Source: Bedellia somnulentella | Lineage: Eukaryota > Arthropoda > Insecta > Lepidoptera > Bedelliidae | Assembly: GCA_963576735.1 (NCBI GenBank) | Contig: OY755174.1 | Span: 7,130,001-7,194,000 of the forward strand | Length of the DNA stretch: 64,000 nucleotides | Direction of reading: 5' to 3' | Part shown: positions 10,601 through 20,023 of the stretch, in pieces | How the letters are laid out: every line of letters starts with the position of its first letter | Position numbering within the stretch: the first letter of the stretch is position 1 | The notes under the pieces: model-generated | What the model saw: only the letters and a program-made list of their open reading frames with translations | What the model was told of the DNA's origin: nothing | Database searches by the model: none | Position numbers and translations under genes: made by a program

Positions 10601-13600
10601 CATACACAAACGAGAAGATACTTACACGAGAAGAAGAAACATGTGAAGAGATATACGCAAAAACAACAACGAGAGATGAAAAAGGAAGGTATATAGTCCA
10701 CTTACCTTTGGAGTATAGCATAGAGGAGACGGTGAACCTATGTGGGGAAACCAAACAGCAAGCTGTCACAAGATTGAAGCATCTAGAGAAAAGATTTGAG
10801 AAAAACGAAAAACTGAAAATTGAGTACAAAAGAGTAATAAATGAATACTTACAGTTAGGTCACATGAAGAAAGCTGAAAACGAGAATGAACCAAATGCAA
10901 TCTATCTTCCACACCATGCTGTTATCAGAGAGGATAAAGATACAACAAAGGTGAGAGTGGTCTTCGATGCATCTGCAAAGGGTTCAGGAGGACATTCATT
11001 AAATCAGTGTATGATGACGGGACCTACCTTACAACCTGATCTACGTGAACTTTTGATTCGTTGGCGAACACATAAAATATGTGCTATAGGAGATGTTGTT
11101 AAAATGTACAGGGCTGTAAAGATGACAGAGAAACATATTGATCTTCAAAGAATAGTTTGGCGGGATGAACCTGAAAAAGAAATAGAAAGCTATCAGTTAC
11201 GTACCGTTACCTTTGGAACTGCACCAGTCCCGTTTTTAGCTGTAAGAACATTGAATCAACTCGCCGATGACGAAGAACATGATTTTCCAGATGTGGCAGC
11301 TATAATAAAAAACTCTTACTACATGGACGATTTAACTACAGGGGGAGAGGATATACAAGAAACAAAAAAGAAGTGTAAAGATATTAATAATTTATTAAAA
11401 AGAGGTGGGTTTGAGATGCAAAAATGGTCGAGTAATGCAGAAGAAGTCTTGGATTTTTTGCATGAAGAGAATACAAATTCCGAGGCTACAGAAAAGATAG
11501 AAATTAAACTTAACAATGTCTTAAAAATTCTAGGGCTGACATGGAACAGAAAAGATGATGAATTTCAAGTAACTGTGAATTTACCTAAAATAAGGCAATC
11601 ACCAACAAAAAGAATTATATTGTCAAACGTCGCTAAACTTTTCGACCCCTTTGGCTGGTTGTCACCGGTCATAATTACTGCTAAAGTAATGATTCAGAAA
11701 TTGTGGCTTTGCAGTCTAGATTGGGACGACGAATTACCAAAGGACCTGGTTAAAGAGTGGATAGACTACCGAGAAGATTTACAATCATTGCGAACAATTG
11801 AAATTCCACGTTGGTTAAGAACAAGTTCACAACTAAAAGACATTCAGTTACACGGATTTGCAGACGCATCTTCTGTAGCGTATGCAGCTGTTGTCTATGC
11901 TAGAGTAAGAGACAAAAATAATGAGATACATATAACAATTATTGCTTCGAGAACAAAAGTAGCACCGCTCAAACAGCTCACTATTCCAAAGCTTGAACTT
12001 TGTGGTTCGGTCTTATTAGCCAAGTTATTGCGTGAAGTTGCAGATTTGTTAAATGTTCCAATGTCAGGTATATATGCCTGGACAGATTCAATGGTGGTTT
12101 TGGCGTGGCTACAAGCGCAACCTAGCAGATGGCAAGTTTTTGTAGGAAACCGAGTTTCAGACATTATACAGAACATCGACAATGATAGGTGGAGACATGT
12201 TAAATCCAGTGACAATCCTGCAGACCTAGCTTCAAGAGGCATTAAGGCAAATGAGTTAGAGAACGCTGAAATCTGGTGGACAGGACCGGAATGGCTAAAA
12301 GATGATGAGGAGAAATATAGAACTAGAGAAATTCAAATACCACATACGGAACTAGAAACAAAAAAGATTTGTTTTGTTAATGTAAAGGAAGAGCCTATTT
12401 GGGAGTGATTTTCGTCGTTGTCTAGAATGAAAAGAGTGCTAGCGTATTGTAAAAGATTCAATAAAAAAGGTTATGATAAGAAACTAGAAAACTATTTATC
12501 TGTAACAGAGATGGAAGATATATTAGACAGATGTGTGAAGTATTATCAAGAGCTAGTTTATTTAGAAGAAATAGAAGACTTAAAAAGATTTGGTAAGGTT
12601 AAAAAAAGAAGTACGCTTATTACTTTAGCCCCTTTTATTGATAAAAAAGGATTATTGAGAGTTGGTGGCCGTCTTGATAAAGCAAGTTGTATACCAGAGA
12701 GTTCAAGATACCCCATAATAATTCCGAATAAGCAACACTTAACTTATCTCATTATAAAAGAAGCACACATACGCACACTTCATGGAGGTATTATACAAAT
12801 GATGACATTCATACGTACCAAGTATTGGGTTATACGACTGAAATCCGCTCTACGAAAATATGCCAGAAACTGCAATATTTGTATAAAAGAGAAGGCACAG
12901 GTCACCCAACAGTTGATGGGTCAATTGCCAGCACCCCGGGTGAATCCTAGTCGCCCATTCAGTCATAGTGGTGTAGATTATGCCGGGCCAATATTTATCC
13001 GTACGTCAAAAGGCCGAGGATACAAGTCGACAAAGGGTTACATTTGTCTATTCGTTTGCGTAACGAAGGCTATACATTTAGAAGCCGTCACTGACTTAAA
13101 TTCTCAAGCTTTCATAGCTGCCTTTAGGAGATTTGTAGCAAGACGAGGACATTGTTCACACATATGGAGTGACAATGCAACAAACTTTGTAGGTGCTGAT
13201 AAGGAATTACGAACCCTTTTAGATAAATGTAAGTCTAACGTTCTAAAGGAAATTGCGGAAGCGTTGGCAACCGAAGGAACTACCTGGCATTTCATCCCTG
13301 CTCGAGGAGCTAATTTTGGCGGGGCTTGGGAGTCGAACATCCGCTGTGTTAAGAGACACTTGACTAAAATTTGTGGAGAAACTAAGTTCACCTACGAGGA
13401 GATGACAACGCTCCTATGTCAAATAGAAGCGTGTTTAAATTCGCGTCCGTTATGCCAAATGGATGATACAATACATACACTTACGCCACTCACACCAGGG
13501 CATTTTCTCATAGGTGAACCTATAATAGGTGTTCCTGATGTGAGTTTTGATGATAAGAACATAAACTATATTACGCGGTGGCAACTTATTCAGCAGAGGT

Positions 13601-16363
13601 TGCAGGAGTTTTGGAAGAGATGGAGGTTAGAGTACTTAAATACTCTACAACAAAGGTACAAATGGCAAAACATCCATTCGTCTCCTAATATAGGTGATGT
13701 AGTCATCATCAAGGAAGATGGTTTACCCCCAGCAAAGTGGTTGCTTGGAAGAGTAGCTGCGTTACACCCAGGTACTGACAACTTAGTACGGGTGGTAACT
13801 GTACAATGTAAGGGTGGCAACCTTAAGAAAAGACCGCTTTCAAAATTGATATTGCTTTCCAATAATTCAGAAGTATAAATATGTGTATTATATTTATTTA
13901 TATACTTAGACACGGTTTATACGTGCTGATACTTCATGGTGGGCGGGGTCGGTCACTTCATTGTATCGGGTTGGGTTTTCAAGCTTGCAATGCTGTATTA
14001 AGGATACAAGTTGAGGTTACTACATCATAAAATTTGTTTACGTACAATTAATATGATAGACATTCAAATTAAAATGTTATATTGTGGTTATGTAAGATGT
14101 GCTCAGTGTGAATTTAATCTATAAAAAATGTTATCAAAAGTATGGAATTTATTTCACTTTATTTGAGTTTTGATTTATGCATAATACAGTCCACTTGCTG
14201 AAGTTAAAACTTATACATTTACATATTCTAATGTTAAGTACTTATGTGAAGCTTACTAACTTAAAGACATATTTTTAGGAATTATTCTAAGTTTCGTTTT
14301 ATACTTTCTTATTATGTTTTGAGTTAAAGTTATAGCACATTAAATTTTTATTTTTATGTATAACATATAGATGGTGAAGTTATGTTGTAAGTTTAACGTA
14401 GAACTATGAGTTGTCTGATGAGATTGTTTTCATATTACAAAGGAAACGTGTACTTTTAGGTTTTGGTAACATTTGGTTTATATTGTTTAAATTTAAGTAT
14501 ATGGCTCAAGAGAAAACGTCCGTTTTGGTGGGCGGTATGGTTAGTTTAATTATACATAGGTACGATATTTTGATTTATTTTTAAATGTTGGGTACTTGTG
14601 TATTTGTCTATGATTAATTTCTATGGTTCTGTAAAAAGAATGACAGTCGCAATAAACGAGTGAAGCAAACAAGCACGTGTTCCTTTGCTCTCACCTGCCA
14701 TCCGAAAATCGACGTTATCCTAGTGACCATGAATAAATAGATTTAAATAAGTCGGGACAATAATCAATCTTATACAAAAATTACAGCAGGAGTAATAAAA
14801 AGTTTTATTGCATAAGCATAAAACATCTACTGCTAAAGTCATTGTTTAATGTTGAATAGCTACGATAGCGCAAATCATATCAAATGAAATGCATATTAAA
14901 TAAAAATGTTTTATGGAGGGTGAAATATGTATTTATTGTTTTGTTGAAGCACCTAACCGAGGTACACATTAAATAAATTGACTGATTGTTTTGTTGGTAA
15001 TCTTATTTAAGTACTTTTCTTTTTGTTTATATCGCAGCTTAAATATCCAGAACTATGTCAAGCAAGACAATAGACGATCATCGGCTGGACTCGAATATCA
15101 ATAACGGTTTGCAGTTTTTGTACATACATTATACTCATACATATTTTTTATATCATTTATACACACGCCAATAGTTCCCATTGGAGTGTCCAGATATATA
15201 CATAATACTGTCGATCGTCACTTTAAGCGATCCAGACAAACCTCTCAATCTTTATGTACATTTATCAGTCTTCTCAATTATGCCTTTTATTCTTCCCACT
15301 TCGAACGCCTAAGTTACCCTCTATAGGCATATACATACATACATACATATGCTCACGGGTATAAATCCTTTGAAGGGGTAGCCAGAGCTAAGGAATTGGA
15401 AACTCCTCAGCCACGTTTGGAAATTTTAGTGGGGAAAAGATGGTAAAATAAAGGTTATAAACCACATCGCCCAAAAATCCCTTAAAAGCTCCAAATCCGT
15501 TAGTCGCCTCTTACGTACACCCACCGGAAGAAATGCGGTAGTGTTATTCTATGCCGACACTACACAGCAAATATATAATTAGAATATACATTATTGTATC
15601 ATCAATTTATACATTTATCAATCGTTTCATACATGCGTTATAAGTAAAATTTTAGCTAGTTAAACCTCAACTTACTCCGATTGCTTCTATGAAAACCATT
15701 CTTGTTATTCCTCAATTGGGTAGTCAGTAGTATTGTTTGTTTGATTTCCACATCATCATCAGCTTTGGTTGAGTTCGTCAGGATAATATCACCTTCATCA
15801 TCAAAATCCAGCTTTGTTGAAATACCACAAGTAACTTGCTGTAACGTTGCTGGAATATAAGGAATTCAATTAAAATGATGTATTGAATGAGATGCCTACA
15901 TTGCTTTTTCGGTAAGGTAAATGCAATATTTTTAATTGTAATTAAAAAAGTTCAAATAGGGTTTTACTCGGTGCATAGGCATAGTTAATATATAAATAAA
16001 AGAATGTGTTCAACTTTTTATCGGCAATGGCGACGGTTTTATTTTTCAGCTGCCAACGATGTTTACACCTAAAGCCTAAAGAGACATTAATTAAACGCGA
16101 TTAATATGTTTTTAATACAGAATCATCGCAATTATTGACGATAGCAAAAACAATAATAATTACATAGAGCAATGTTGGCAAATGCAAATGAGATAGGGTC
16201 TGCAATTAATTACTGTCTATGTAATCACTTTATTTTGCATCTTTATGTGCCTAGATAACTGTTAAACCAATTAATTATTAGAAAGGGTTTTCGGTTAAAT
16301 GTTTAAGGAGCCAGTAAACTCACCAGATATCAAAAACACAAAAATAGTATAAGACGGGATCAT
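7171..16363 (-). CDS. Secreted 242-residue protein, three exons, unknown function
   Basis: A complete split gene on the minus strand: exon 1 16363-16324, exon 2 15849-15676, exon 3 7685-7171 (stop TGA). Both introns are phase 1, with donors GTGAGT and GTAAGT and acceptors ATTCCAG and TTTTACAG. The joined protein starts MIPSYTIFVFLISATLQQVT, a hydrophobic signal peptide with a likely cut near VTC/GIS. It continues with an acidic stretch (KLDFDDEGD), a Thr/Arg/Ser region, and an Asn/Tyr/Trp-rich part (DFDVYPNTVITYGQWKPSG, INWWDSDNSNNYARRN). The end carries CKRC and one further Cys. The mature protein is small, hydrophilic and presumably extracellular. I do not recognise the family. Exon 3 is preceded only 25 bp away by a LINE tail, and intron 2 (7990 bp) holds a BEL/Pao retrotransposon. 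ATTAAA at 7142-7147 (minus strand) is a possible polyadenylation signal. Confidence 0.85.
7705..7833 (-). mobile_element. RTE LINE 3' end fragment
   Basis: On the minus strand this reads GATCCTGG.., TGGCGATCGACAGTCTCTGCC, then TACCCCAATGGGAA-like bases, GGCGTAAG and a TATG microsatellite. It matches the 3' end of the LINE at 25455-26179. It lies inside intron 2, immediately upstream of the exon 3 acceptor. Confidence 0.8.
7834..7957. mobile_element. Hairpin MITE, copy 2
   Basis: Near-perfect palindrome: TTAACGCCCGATTTCTGAAT at the left and its reverse complement with one change at the right. It is inserted in the LINE fragment. Confidence 0.8.
8079..8316 (-). repeat. Family A repeat, second subfamily
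   Basis: CATACATACACTCACGG tail at the left and TTCTAAGCCGGCACTTCACGG head at the right. The GCCGGCACTT head marks the second subfamily. The BEL/Pao element is inserted immediately beyond its head. Confidence 0.8.
8322..8514 (+). repeat. BEL/Pao 5' LTR
   Basis: 193 bp, TGGTTAG...GTGACCA. AATAAA at 8435-8440 can serve for polyadenylation. It differs from the 3' LTR by one extra T near 8464. Confidence 0.93.
8521..8538 (+). other. Primer-binding site, tRNA-Tyr type
   Basis: TGGTCCTTCGAGCCGGAT begins 6 bp after the LTR. It is complementary to a 3' tRNA end ATCCGGCTCGAAGGACCA, which matches insect tRNA-Tyr as I remember it. Confidence 0.75.
8718..10142 (+). CDS. gag: BEL/Pao Gag with truncated protease start
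   Basis: 474 codons. Structural protein that packages element RNA. The N-terminal 100 residues are charged and helical. Residues 134-310 resemble the DUF1759 capsid-like domain (LPVFSGDYTQWASFHDLF). Zinc knuckles follow at C338-C341-H345-C350 and C371-C374-H379-C384, with a third Cys/His cluster at 390-402. The frame then enters the beginning of the aspartic protease (TVLLATALVEV). Instead of the catalytic D[S/T]G region it passes directly into RDYKSRRVSWFA and a stop. The pol frame overlaps the last 38 nt in the +1 frame. I infer a small deletion that removed the catalytic segment and shifted the frame. Confidence 0.9.
   Translation: MEDIEKKMSVLYDAMDKLEKSYKNYKKSPKERIGIGYLETRLEALETCWCQFKKNNENLVIFVKRVDQKTLPYFAENIYEKFEEYYYMYKGEMKTALRNLMPILPSSNPSTSVEVPPDTKNSSSKGGYDVKLPRISLPVFSGDYTQWASFHDLFIALIHNNETLENVQKLHYLKSSLSGDAEVLLRQFSITGNNYYEAWSVLKRRYNNKRYIANCLFKRFFAQKALAQETSYNLRQLLDTSIECLNALNNLGLPVSQWDAIVSYIIVSKLDPETRKQWEDTISGDETDDLPAFTRLKLFLETRFRTLEMVEPLNKNYGPQVKTKTFHTITDNENDIHCAFCKEKHYIFNCKEFLKQTTDDRCKYVQNNKRCFNCLMPNHMAFRCKNNTSCKICKRRHHTILHQDNKRQAGDETRLMREMRDNINNKEEITTHIARDNEPGQTVLLATALVEVTSRTGQTHVVRDYKSRRVSWFA
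10105..12408 (+). CDS. pol: BEL/Pao Pol, protease tail, RT and RNase H
   Basis: 767 codons in the +1 frame relative to gag, with no ATG of its own at the 5' edge (10105 is GTG). Residues 1-130 are the rest of the retropepsin-like region (ILLGADIFSRII). The reverse transcriptase follows, with AIGDVVKMY near 330 and the catalytic YMDD at 406-409. RNase H shows HGFADASSVAYAAV and YAWTDSMVVLAW. The frame ends at TGA 12406-12408, just before the integrase zinc-binding part. As the next frame is in the same register, the TGA is a nonsense lesion and not a gene boundary. Confidence 0.92.
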   Translation: MTTRVVEFLGLHKTSINGAVTGVGEMHNLVIKQMVQLEIKSRCNTLFSTVLDAYVLKSLTRMLPVREVRGFNWPQLDTMELADPTFNKPGRIDILLGADIFSRIIDSGLLRGPGEVIAQYTHLGWVLSGKTRSHNTNSNNIISLHIYRNEEDNNFLKRFWEMETVTYTNEKILTREEETCEEIYAKTTTRDEKGRYIVHLPLEYSIEETVNLCGETKQQAVTRLKHLEKRFEKNEKLKIEYKRVINEYLQLGHMKKAENENEPNAIYLPHHAVIREDKDTTKVRVVFDASAKGSGGHSLNQCMMTGPTLQPDLRELLIRWRTHKICAIGDVVKMYRAVKMTEKHIDLQRIVWRDEPEKEIESYQLRTVTFGTAPVPFLAVRTLNQLADDEEHDFPDVAAIIKNSYYMDDLTTGGEDIQETKKKCKDINNLLKRGGFEMQKWSSNAEEVLDFLHEENTNSEATEKIEIKLNNVLKILGLTWNRKDDEFQVTVNLPKIRQSPTKRIILSNVAKLFDPFGWLSPVIITAKVMIQKLWLCSLDWDDELPKDLVKEWIDYREDLQSLRTIEIPRWLRTSSQLKDIQLHGFADASSVAYAAVVYARVRDKNNEIHITIIASRTKVAPLKQLTIPKLELCGSVLLAKLLREVADLLNVPMSGIYAWTDSMVVLAWLQAQPSRWQVFVGNRVSDIIQNIDNDRWRHVKSSDNPADLASRGIKANELENAEIWWTGPEWLKDDEEKYRTREIQIPHTELETKKICFVNVKEEPIWE
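12409..13878 (+). CDS. BEL/Pao Pol, integrase portion
   Basis: The same reading frame as the preceding pol segment, after the TGA. Within the segment numbered from 12418, the HHCC zinc-binding residues are H117, H122, C152 and C155. The DDE catalytic residues are D187 (GVDYAG), D252 (WSDNATNF) and E305 (GGAWE). A C-terminal DUF5641-like domain carries IGDVVIIKEDGLPPAKWLLG. All catalytic residues are present, so this part is damaged only by being cut off from the rest. Confidence 0.92.
   Translation, partial: FSSLSRMKRVLAYCKRFNKKGYDKKLENYLSVTEMEDILDRCVKYYQELVYLEEIEDLKRFGKVKKRSTLITLAPFIDKKGLLRVGGRLDKASCIPESSRYPIIIPNKQHLTYLIIKEAHIRTLHGGIIQMMTFIRTKYWVIRLKSALRKYARNCNICIKEKAQVTQQLMGQLPAPRVNPSRPFSHSGVDYAGPIFIRTSKGRGYKSTKGYICLFVCVTKAIHLEAVTDLNSQAFIAAFRRFVARRGHCSHIWSDNATNFVGADKELRTLLDKCKSNVLKEIAEALATEGTTWHFIPARGANFGGAWESNIRCVKRHLTKICGETKFTYEEMTTLLCQIEACLNSRPLCQMDDTIHTLTPLTPGHFLIGEPIIGVPDVSFDDKNINYITRWQLIQQRLQEFWKRWRLEYLNTLQQRYKWQNIHSSPNIGDVVIIKEDGLPPAKWLLGRVAALHPGTDNLVRVVTVQCKGGNLKKRPLSKLILLSNNSEV
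13879..14537 (+). other. BEL/Pao 3' non-coding region
   Basis: 659 bp without coding capacity. The purine-rich GGTGGGCGG motif occurs both near 13937 and at 14527, just before the 3' LTR. The second is the likely polypurine tract for plus-strand priming; the first may be a duplicated or former tract. Confidence 0.55.
14538..14729 (+). repeat. BEL/Pao 3' LTR
   Basis: 192 bp, identical to the 5' LTR except for one T. It is followed by the target duplication TGAAT at 14730-14734. Confidence 0.93.
14735..15130. other. Intron 2 sequence, no feature seen
   Basis: AT-rich intron sequence of the minus-strand secreted-protein gene, with no recognisable element ends. Confidence 0.4.
15135..15295 (-). 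mobile_element. RTE LINE 3' end fragment, variant
   Basis: CACACGCCAATAGTTCCCAT, then ACTGTCGATCGTCACTTTAA and ACATTTATCAGTCTTCTCA match the 3' end of the LINE at 25455-26179. It has a small insertion (ATATATACATA) shared in kind with the fragment near 20024. Confidence 0.7.
15327..15572 (-). repeat. Family A repeat, full length
   Basis: CATA microsatellite, GCTCACGGGTATAAATCC, then the body to CTATGCCGACACTACACAGC. It lies in intron 2 of the secreted-protein gene. Confidence 0.85.
15676..15849 (-). CDS. Secreted-protein gene, exon 2
   Basis: 174 nt, phase 1 at both ends. Acceptor TTATATTCCAG, donor GTAAGTTGAGG. The other two frames contain stops; this one encodes TLQQVTCGISTKLDFDDEGD and 37 further residues. 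A symmetric exon of this kind can be skipped without a frame change. Confidence 0.85.
15850..16323 (-). other. Intron 1 of the secreted-protein gene
   Basis: 474 bp, GTGAGT to ATTCCAG. Apart from AT-rich sequence nothing is recognised. Confidence 0.6.
16324..16363 (-). CDS. Secreted-protein gene, exon 1 (signal peptide)
   Basis: ATG at 16363-16361, 13 codons plus one base, encoding MIPSYTIFVFLIS with an Ala codon completed by exon 2. The start is chosen because it is the first ATG after the initiator, 22 nt downstream. Confidence 0.85.
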
Positions 16364-16383
16364 CGTTTCAGTATTTCAAGACC

Positions 16384-16418
16384 ACTGACGATATTGCGTG
16401 ACAACATTTTTATATAAA
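16384..16418 (-). promoter_or_regulatory. Core promoter: TATA box and TCAGT initiator
   Basis: On the minus strand TATATAAAAA (16416-16407) is followed by the arthropod initiator TCAGT (16388-16384). The initiator A at 16386 lies 30 bp from the TATA start, the canonical distance, and 23 bp from the ATG. Confidence 0.8.
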
Positions 16419-16419
16419 T

Positions 16420-17290
16420 AAGCCAAATTACAATAATTGAGGTAGCGAAGGAAGTGTCCCCTATTACGTACAATACAAGCAATTTCTTGTGTATTACGAA
16501 CTTGGAGATCTTTATCTGTTTTACGATGACAACACTGTTTTAGCATCTAATATACGTGCGCACCTAGAGAAATTTGGTCTTTGTAAATATTTGAAGCGGA
16601 TCATCGCAATTCTGGGATTTGATTTTATAAACAAAAATAGTCAAACCCGAATTCCCTATTTTGTGATGATAATGCAATCACTGCTGCCACCTTTACAAAT
16701 ATTTATGAACGACTAGTTTAATTACATCCATGAGTTTCTTACAAGAGTTAGTAGTTTGTAGTTCGGCTTGTAAATACTAGGTGGCGCTATAAGTAATTGA
16801 ATGGAATTTATTCATTCTTGAGCATTTCTAGCATTAAGTACGCTCTGTGCTAAATTTATATATTGTCCTCTTAACACATGTGTTTTTTTTGTAGCCATTT
16901 CTTTTTTTTATTAGCAATCTTTTTGAGAGTTATATGTACAGACAGTGTGTATAACATGTAATGTGGGAAAAACGAATATTAAACTTTATAGAGCTAATTT
17001 ATAAAATTTTAATTGCAGTTTTTTCGATGATACAAATTAATAAAAATATATATAATACACTTTATGTATGGTTTTAAAAGTGCAACACTCTGTCTTGATC
17101 TTTTTTTGTTTTAGACTAACCATGTAGCGGTTTAACTATAATTATTATAGAAATCGTTGTTATGGTAATTTTAGCTCATTACATATTACTCTAAGTTAAA
17201 TAGTTTTCACTCGAAAGAGATGATGGCATGTTTCGGCCTAAAATGGAATCACCGTCGTCGTTTTATAAATATTTAAAAAAAACAAATTTT
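16420..17290. other. Region upstream of the secreted-protein gene
   Basis: Presumed upstream regulatory sequence. An open frame of 75 codons (16489-16716) has no splice signals or recognisable motif, so I do not call it a gene. Confidence 0.35.
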
Positions 17291-17315
17291 TAGGGTTATG
17301 TTATGTGACTGCAAG

Positions 17316-17430
17316 AGGAAAAACGTGATTTGTGTGAAAGGTGTGGTATGAAAGATAATATTGTAAAGAAGAAAGAAAAATGAATGTTAAGATGGTTTGG
17401 ACACATAGAGAGACTGGATGACTGTATAAG
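17316..17430 (+). mobile_element. RTE LINE coding remnant
   Basis: Translates, with stops, to a sequence close to RCGMKDNIV and MLRWFGHIERLDD, parallel to CGVKDDIV and MLRWFGHIERMDD of the LINE at 25482-26126. It is a dead fragment. Confidence 0.75.
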
Positions 17431-17511
17431 TAATATATATAGAATATGGGGATATATTATTTAGGTACTATACCGTACAATAATGGCACATCTAAATTAA
17501 GGTGACAGAAA

Positions 17512-17665
17512 ATATAACGGCGATAAGTCTGACCCCTATCACTTGAGTACACTGTACAAGCAAAACGTGGATACTCTGAACACTAAGTGACGATGTCTCG
17601 TAATGTTCGGAAGTATTAGTACCTCTGGGAACCCCTTCGGGGATATACGGCGTGAACGTTTCAGT
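17512..17665 (+). repeat. SINE family T1, 5'-truncated
   Basis: ACGGCGATAAGTCTGACCCC, GCAAAACGTGGATACTCTGA, then the tail CCCCTTCGGGGATATACGGC and GTGAACG. Confidence 0.85.
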
Positions 17666-17924
17666 CTTTGAGTTGAGAGCCTTTGAGAAAATGTGCTCCC
17701 CATTGCAAAAACGCTAGGTAGTGTGTCTTGATTCATTCGTTGTTTTAGTAATCAGTTTTCTCATTTATCTCACTTACGAGGATTCCCGCCATTATATGGT
17801 ATAGTAGTTAAAGTAGTAGCTAGTCGTAGTATACGAGCGCATACAGACGTGGTAGTGCTACATTTTGACCCGACATGCTTAACAACTATAATAATTGCTA
17901 AATTAATTGATGGATGTATCCGTG

Positions 17925-18172
17925 CATCAAGTTCCCAGATAATAAATACATACATATACCTAACTAATGCAATAAATTACTGTCGTTGTAGACAAAACCT
18001 CTCAAAATTCATTTACATCCATCAATATATAGCATGCATATGCATACATTTACTCATGTCCATTAATCCCAAAAAAAAAACTATCTAACTTTAAAAAGTC
18101 ACATACCGTTACGTTTACGACACCCGGGTAGAAGGGGGTAGTGACATTCTAAGCCGGCACTACACGGCTATT
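17925..18172 (-). repeat. RTE tail fragment and family A deletion copy
   Basis: 17941-18010 carries a CATACATATAC tail followed by bases resembling the LINE 3' end (AACCTCTCAAAATTC). From about 18045, ACTCATGTCCATTAATCCC passes after an internal deletion into CATTCTAAGCCGGCACTACA, the family A head of the second subfamily. Confidence 0.6.
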
Positions 18173-18703
18173 AGTCATGTATAGCTGAGTATAAATAGTT
18201 AACGCCATTTATCAATAAAAATATGTTAGATTAGAAGTTTGATAGATAGATAACACTAAAAGACACTTTTAGTTGCTCAATGCAGGCAGAATATTTTTTT
18301 AAACATACATCTCCACTCTTGATTAATTCCTTTTTTCAAGTAAACTTTCTTTGACAGCATGAAGTCGTTATATCTCTGGCCGCTTTCCAAAGAGGATGCA
18401 CAGAGTTTGCTCCCTCAGGATCGGTCTTTTACGTTCCACTTTCAAACGCAAGGGGTTCGCAATATGAGCAAACAAACAGTCATATCTCGCGGCAAACATT
18501 TAGCTTTAGAAGTTGAGATAAATGTGGTTTAGATTGAAAACTTTTTATTCCACATTTTTATTAATGTTTTTTTTCTTTTTATAAATGCTGCTGTTATTAT
18601 TGTCGAAGATTACGTTTTGCCCTTCTCATGTAGCTATCATAATGTAAAATCATACAATCATAATCATATACGATGTTTTGCAGCTTCCTTTTCGACTCGA
18701 TAC

Positions 18704-18726
18704 CGGCAATATATATATATATATAT
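18704..18726. repeat. (TA)n microsatellite
   Basis: A short uninterrupted TA run. Confidence 0.7.
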
Positions 18727-18767
18727 TGGAATGAGCGATGAGGCAAAGTTTTTTTAATGCAATTTTG

Positions 18768-18830
18768 GTAGCTCAGTAGAAAACAGCCGCTCCTTTAATG
18801 CAGAGAGGCTTTGGATCAAGTCGTGAGAAG
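18768..18830 (+). repeat. Possible tRNA-like SINE head remnant
   Basis: TGGTAGCTCAGTAGAAAAC and TTTGGATCAAGTCG resemble A and B boxes at tRNA-like spacing. It has no identifiable body. Confidence 0.3.
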
Positions 18831-19879
18831 GGCATGCACCGACGTATCTTTTTCAAAGTCTATTGAGTGTTTTATTAGTAAAGGTGTTTAACAATGAGGG
18901 TAAACAGAGGGACCCCGCATGGTTGATTTAACTTTTGTTTAATTTAGTAATATATTAGTGTATTTAAACAAAGCGACGATAAGCATGCCCCCTATTACGT
19001 GTATCAGGCAAAACGTAAATGGGTCGTTTTCAAATTTTGCGCAGGTAAATGAATCTTATATTCAAAGTTTTTCATTTTATATAAAACTATTTTTTTACTG
19101 ATTTTTTGGTTACGCTATTCGTAATGACTATTATACTTTTCATTTCTGTTATTTGGCGCGAAGTTTGCCTCATAATTTCGGTTTTATTTTCAGTTTTGTA
19201 GAATAAGGTGCAAAAAAATACAACTCTGTTACCAATCATATTCAAGATATATTTTGAACATAATTAAATTTAAACCAATTTTTTTGGCATCATTGCTCAC
19301 AACACAGTATTTATTAGGAACAAGTATAATTATAATGACTTCTCTTACGTATCTTTCAACAATAAGTATATATATTAAACAACTCTGTTACTATCATTAA
19401 GTTTACAAATCTTATATTCCACCTAAATTCTTGTTTTTTTATTATAAAACTAAGTAACGACGAGTAATCGAAAAGTAATAAATTAAATAATGATATCAGC
19501 AAAAAACCTACATTTGGGACATCTGTTTCTCAAATAACCTACAAATAATCTTCTGGAATCCTTGGGACACAAAAGTAACAGAGTAGTACTTTAGTAACAT
19601 AGTTGTTTTTTGTACTTTACTTACACTTAAAGGACCATTATTTGTAATAAAATTGACATTAACAATGAGATCTTTTCACTCGAATTTTCTGCCCATCGAG
19701 TGTCAAATTAGTAGTACCTCCTCGCTGTTTCTCTATTGCATTTGTTAACTTTTTTAGGCTCCAGAACGATAGAGCTTAAATTATCAAAAGGCTCAAGATA
19801 GTCTCAACTAATCTTAATTTTGGGTAGCCTTAAAAAAAACATTATCTTCACCTCACCATCGTCTTCTATGTCACTTACT

Positions 19880-19998
19880 ACTTTATTTCTACCATCTTGG
19901 CCACTATCAACTTCCAAATGGGACTGAGGAGTTTCTAGCTCTAAAGCTCTAGCTACCCCTTTTTGGGATTTTTGGCCGTGAGTATATATGTATGTTTG
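19880..19998 (+). repeat. Family A repeat, 5'-truncated
   Basis: CAACTTCCAAATGGGACTGA, GAGTTTCTAGCTCTAAAGCT, then GGCCGTGAGTATATATGTAT. Confidence 0.75.
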
Positions 19999-20023
19999 TA
20001 AATGGAATAAAAGTTTTGTTTCT

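Larger units (their letters stand above)
8322..14729 (+). mobile_element. BEL/Pao LTR retrotransposon, young but damaged
   Basis: The element is bounded by LTRs beginning TG and ending CA and flanked by the 5-bp duplication TGAAT (8317-8321 and 14730-14734). Gag and pol domains are in BEL/Pao order: capsid-like, zinc knuckles, protease remnant, reverse transcriptase, RNase H, integrase. Two lesions break the coding region: loss of the protease active-site segment with a frame change near 10105-10142, and one in-frame TGA at 12406-12408. The LTRs differ by a single base, so insertion is recent. It lies in sense-opposite orientation within intron 2 of the minus-strand secreted-protein gene. About 660 bp of non-coding sequence separate pol from the 3' LTR. 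Confidence 0.95.
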
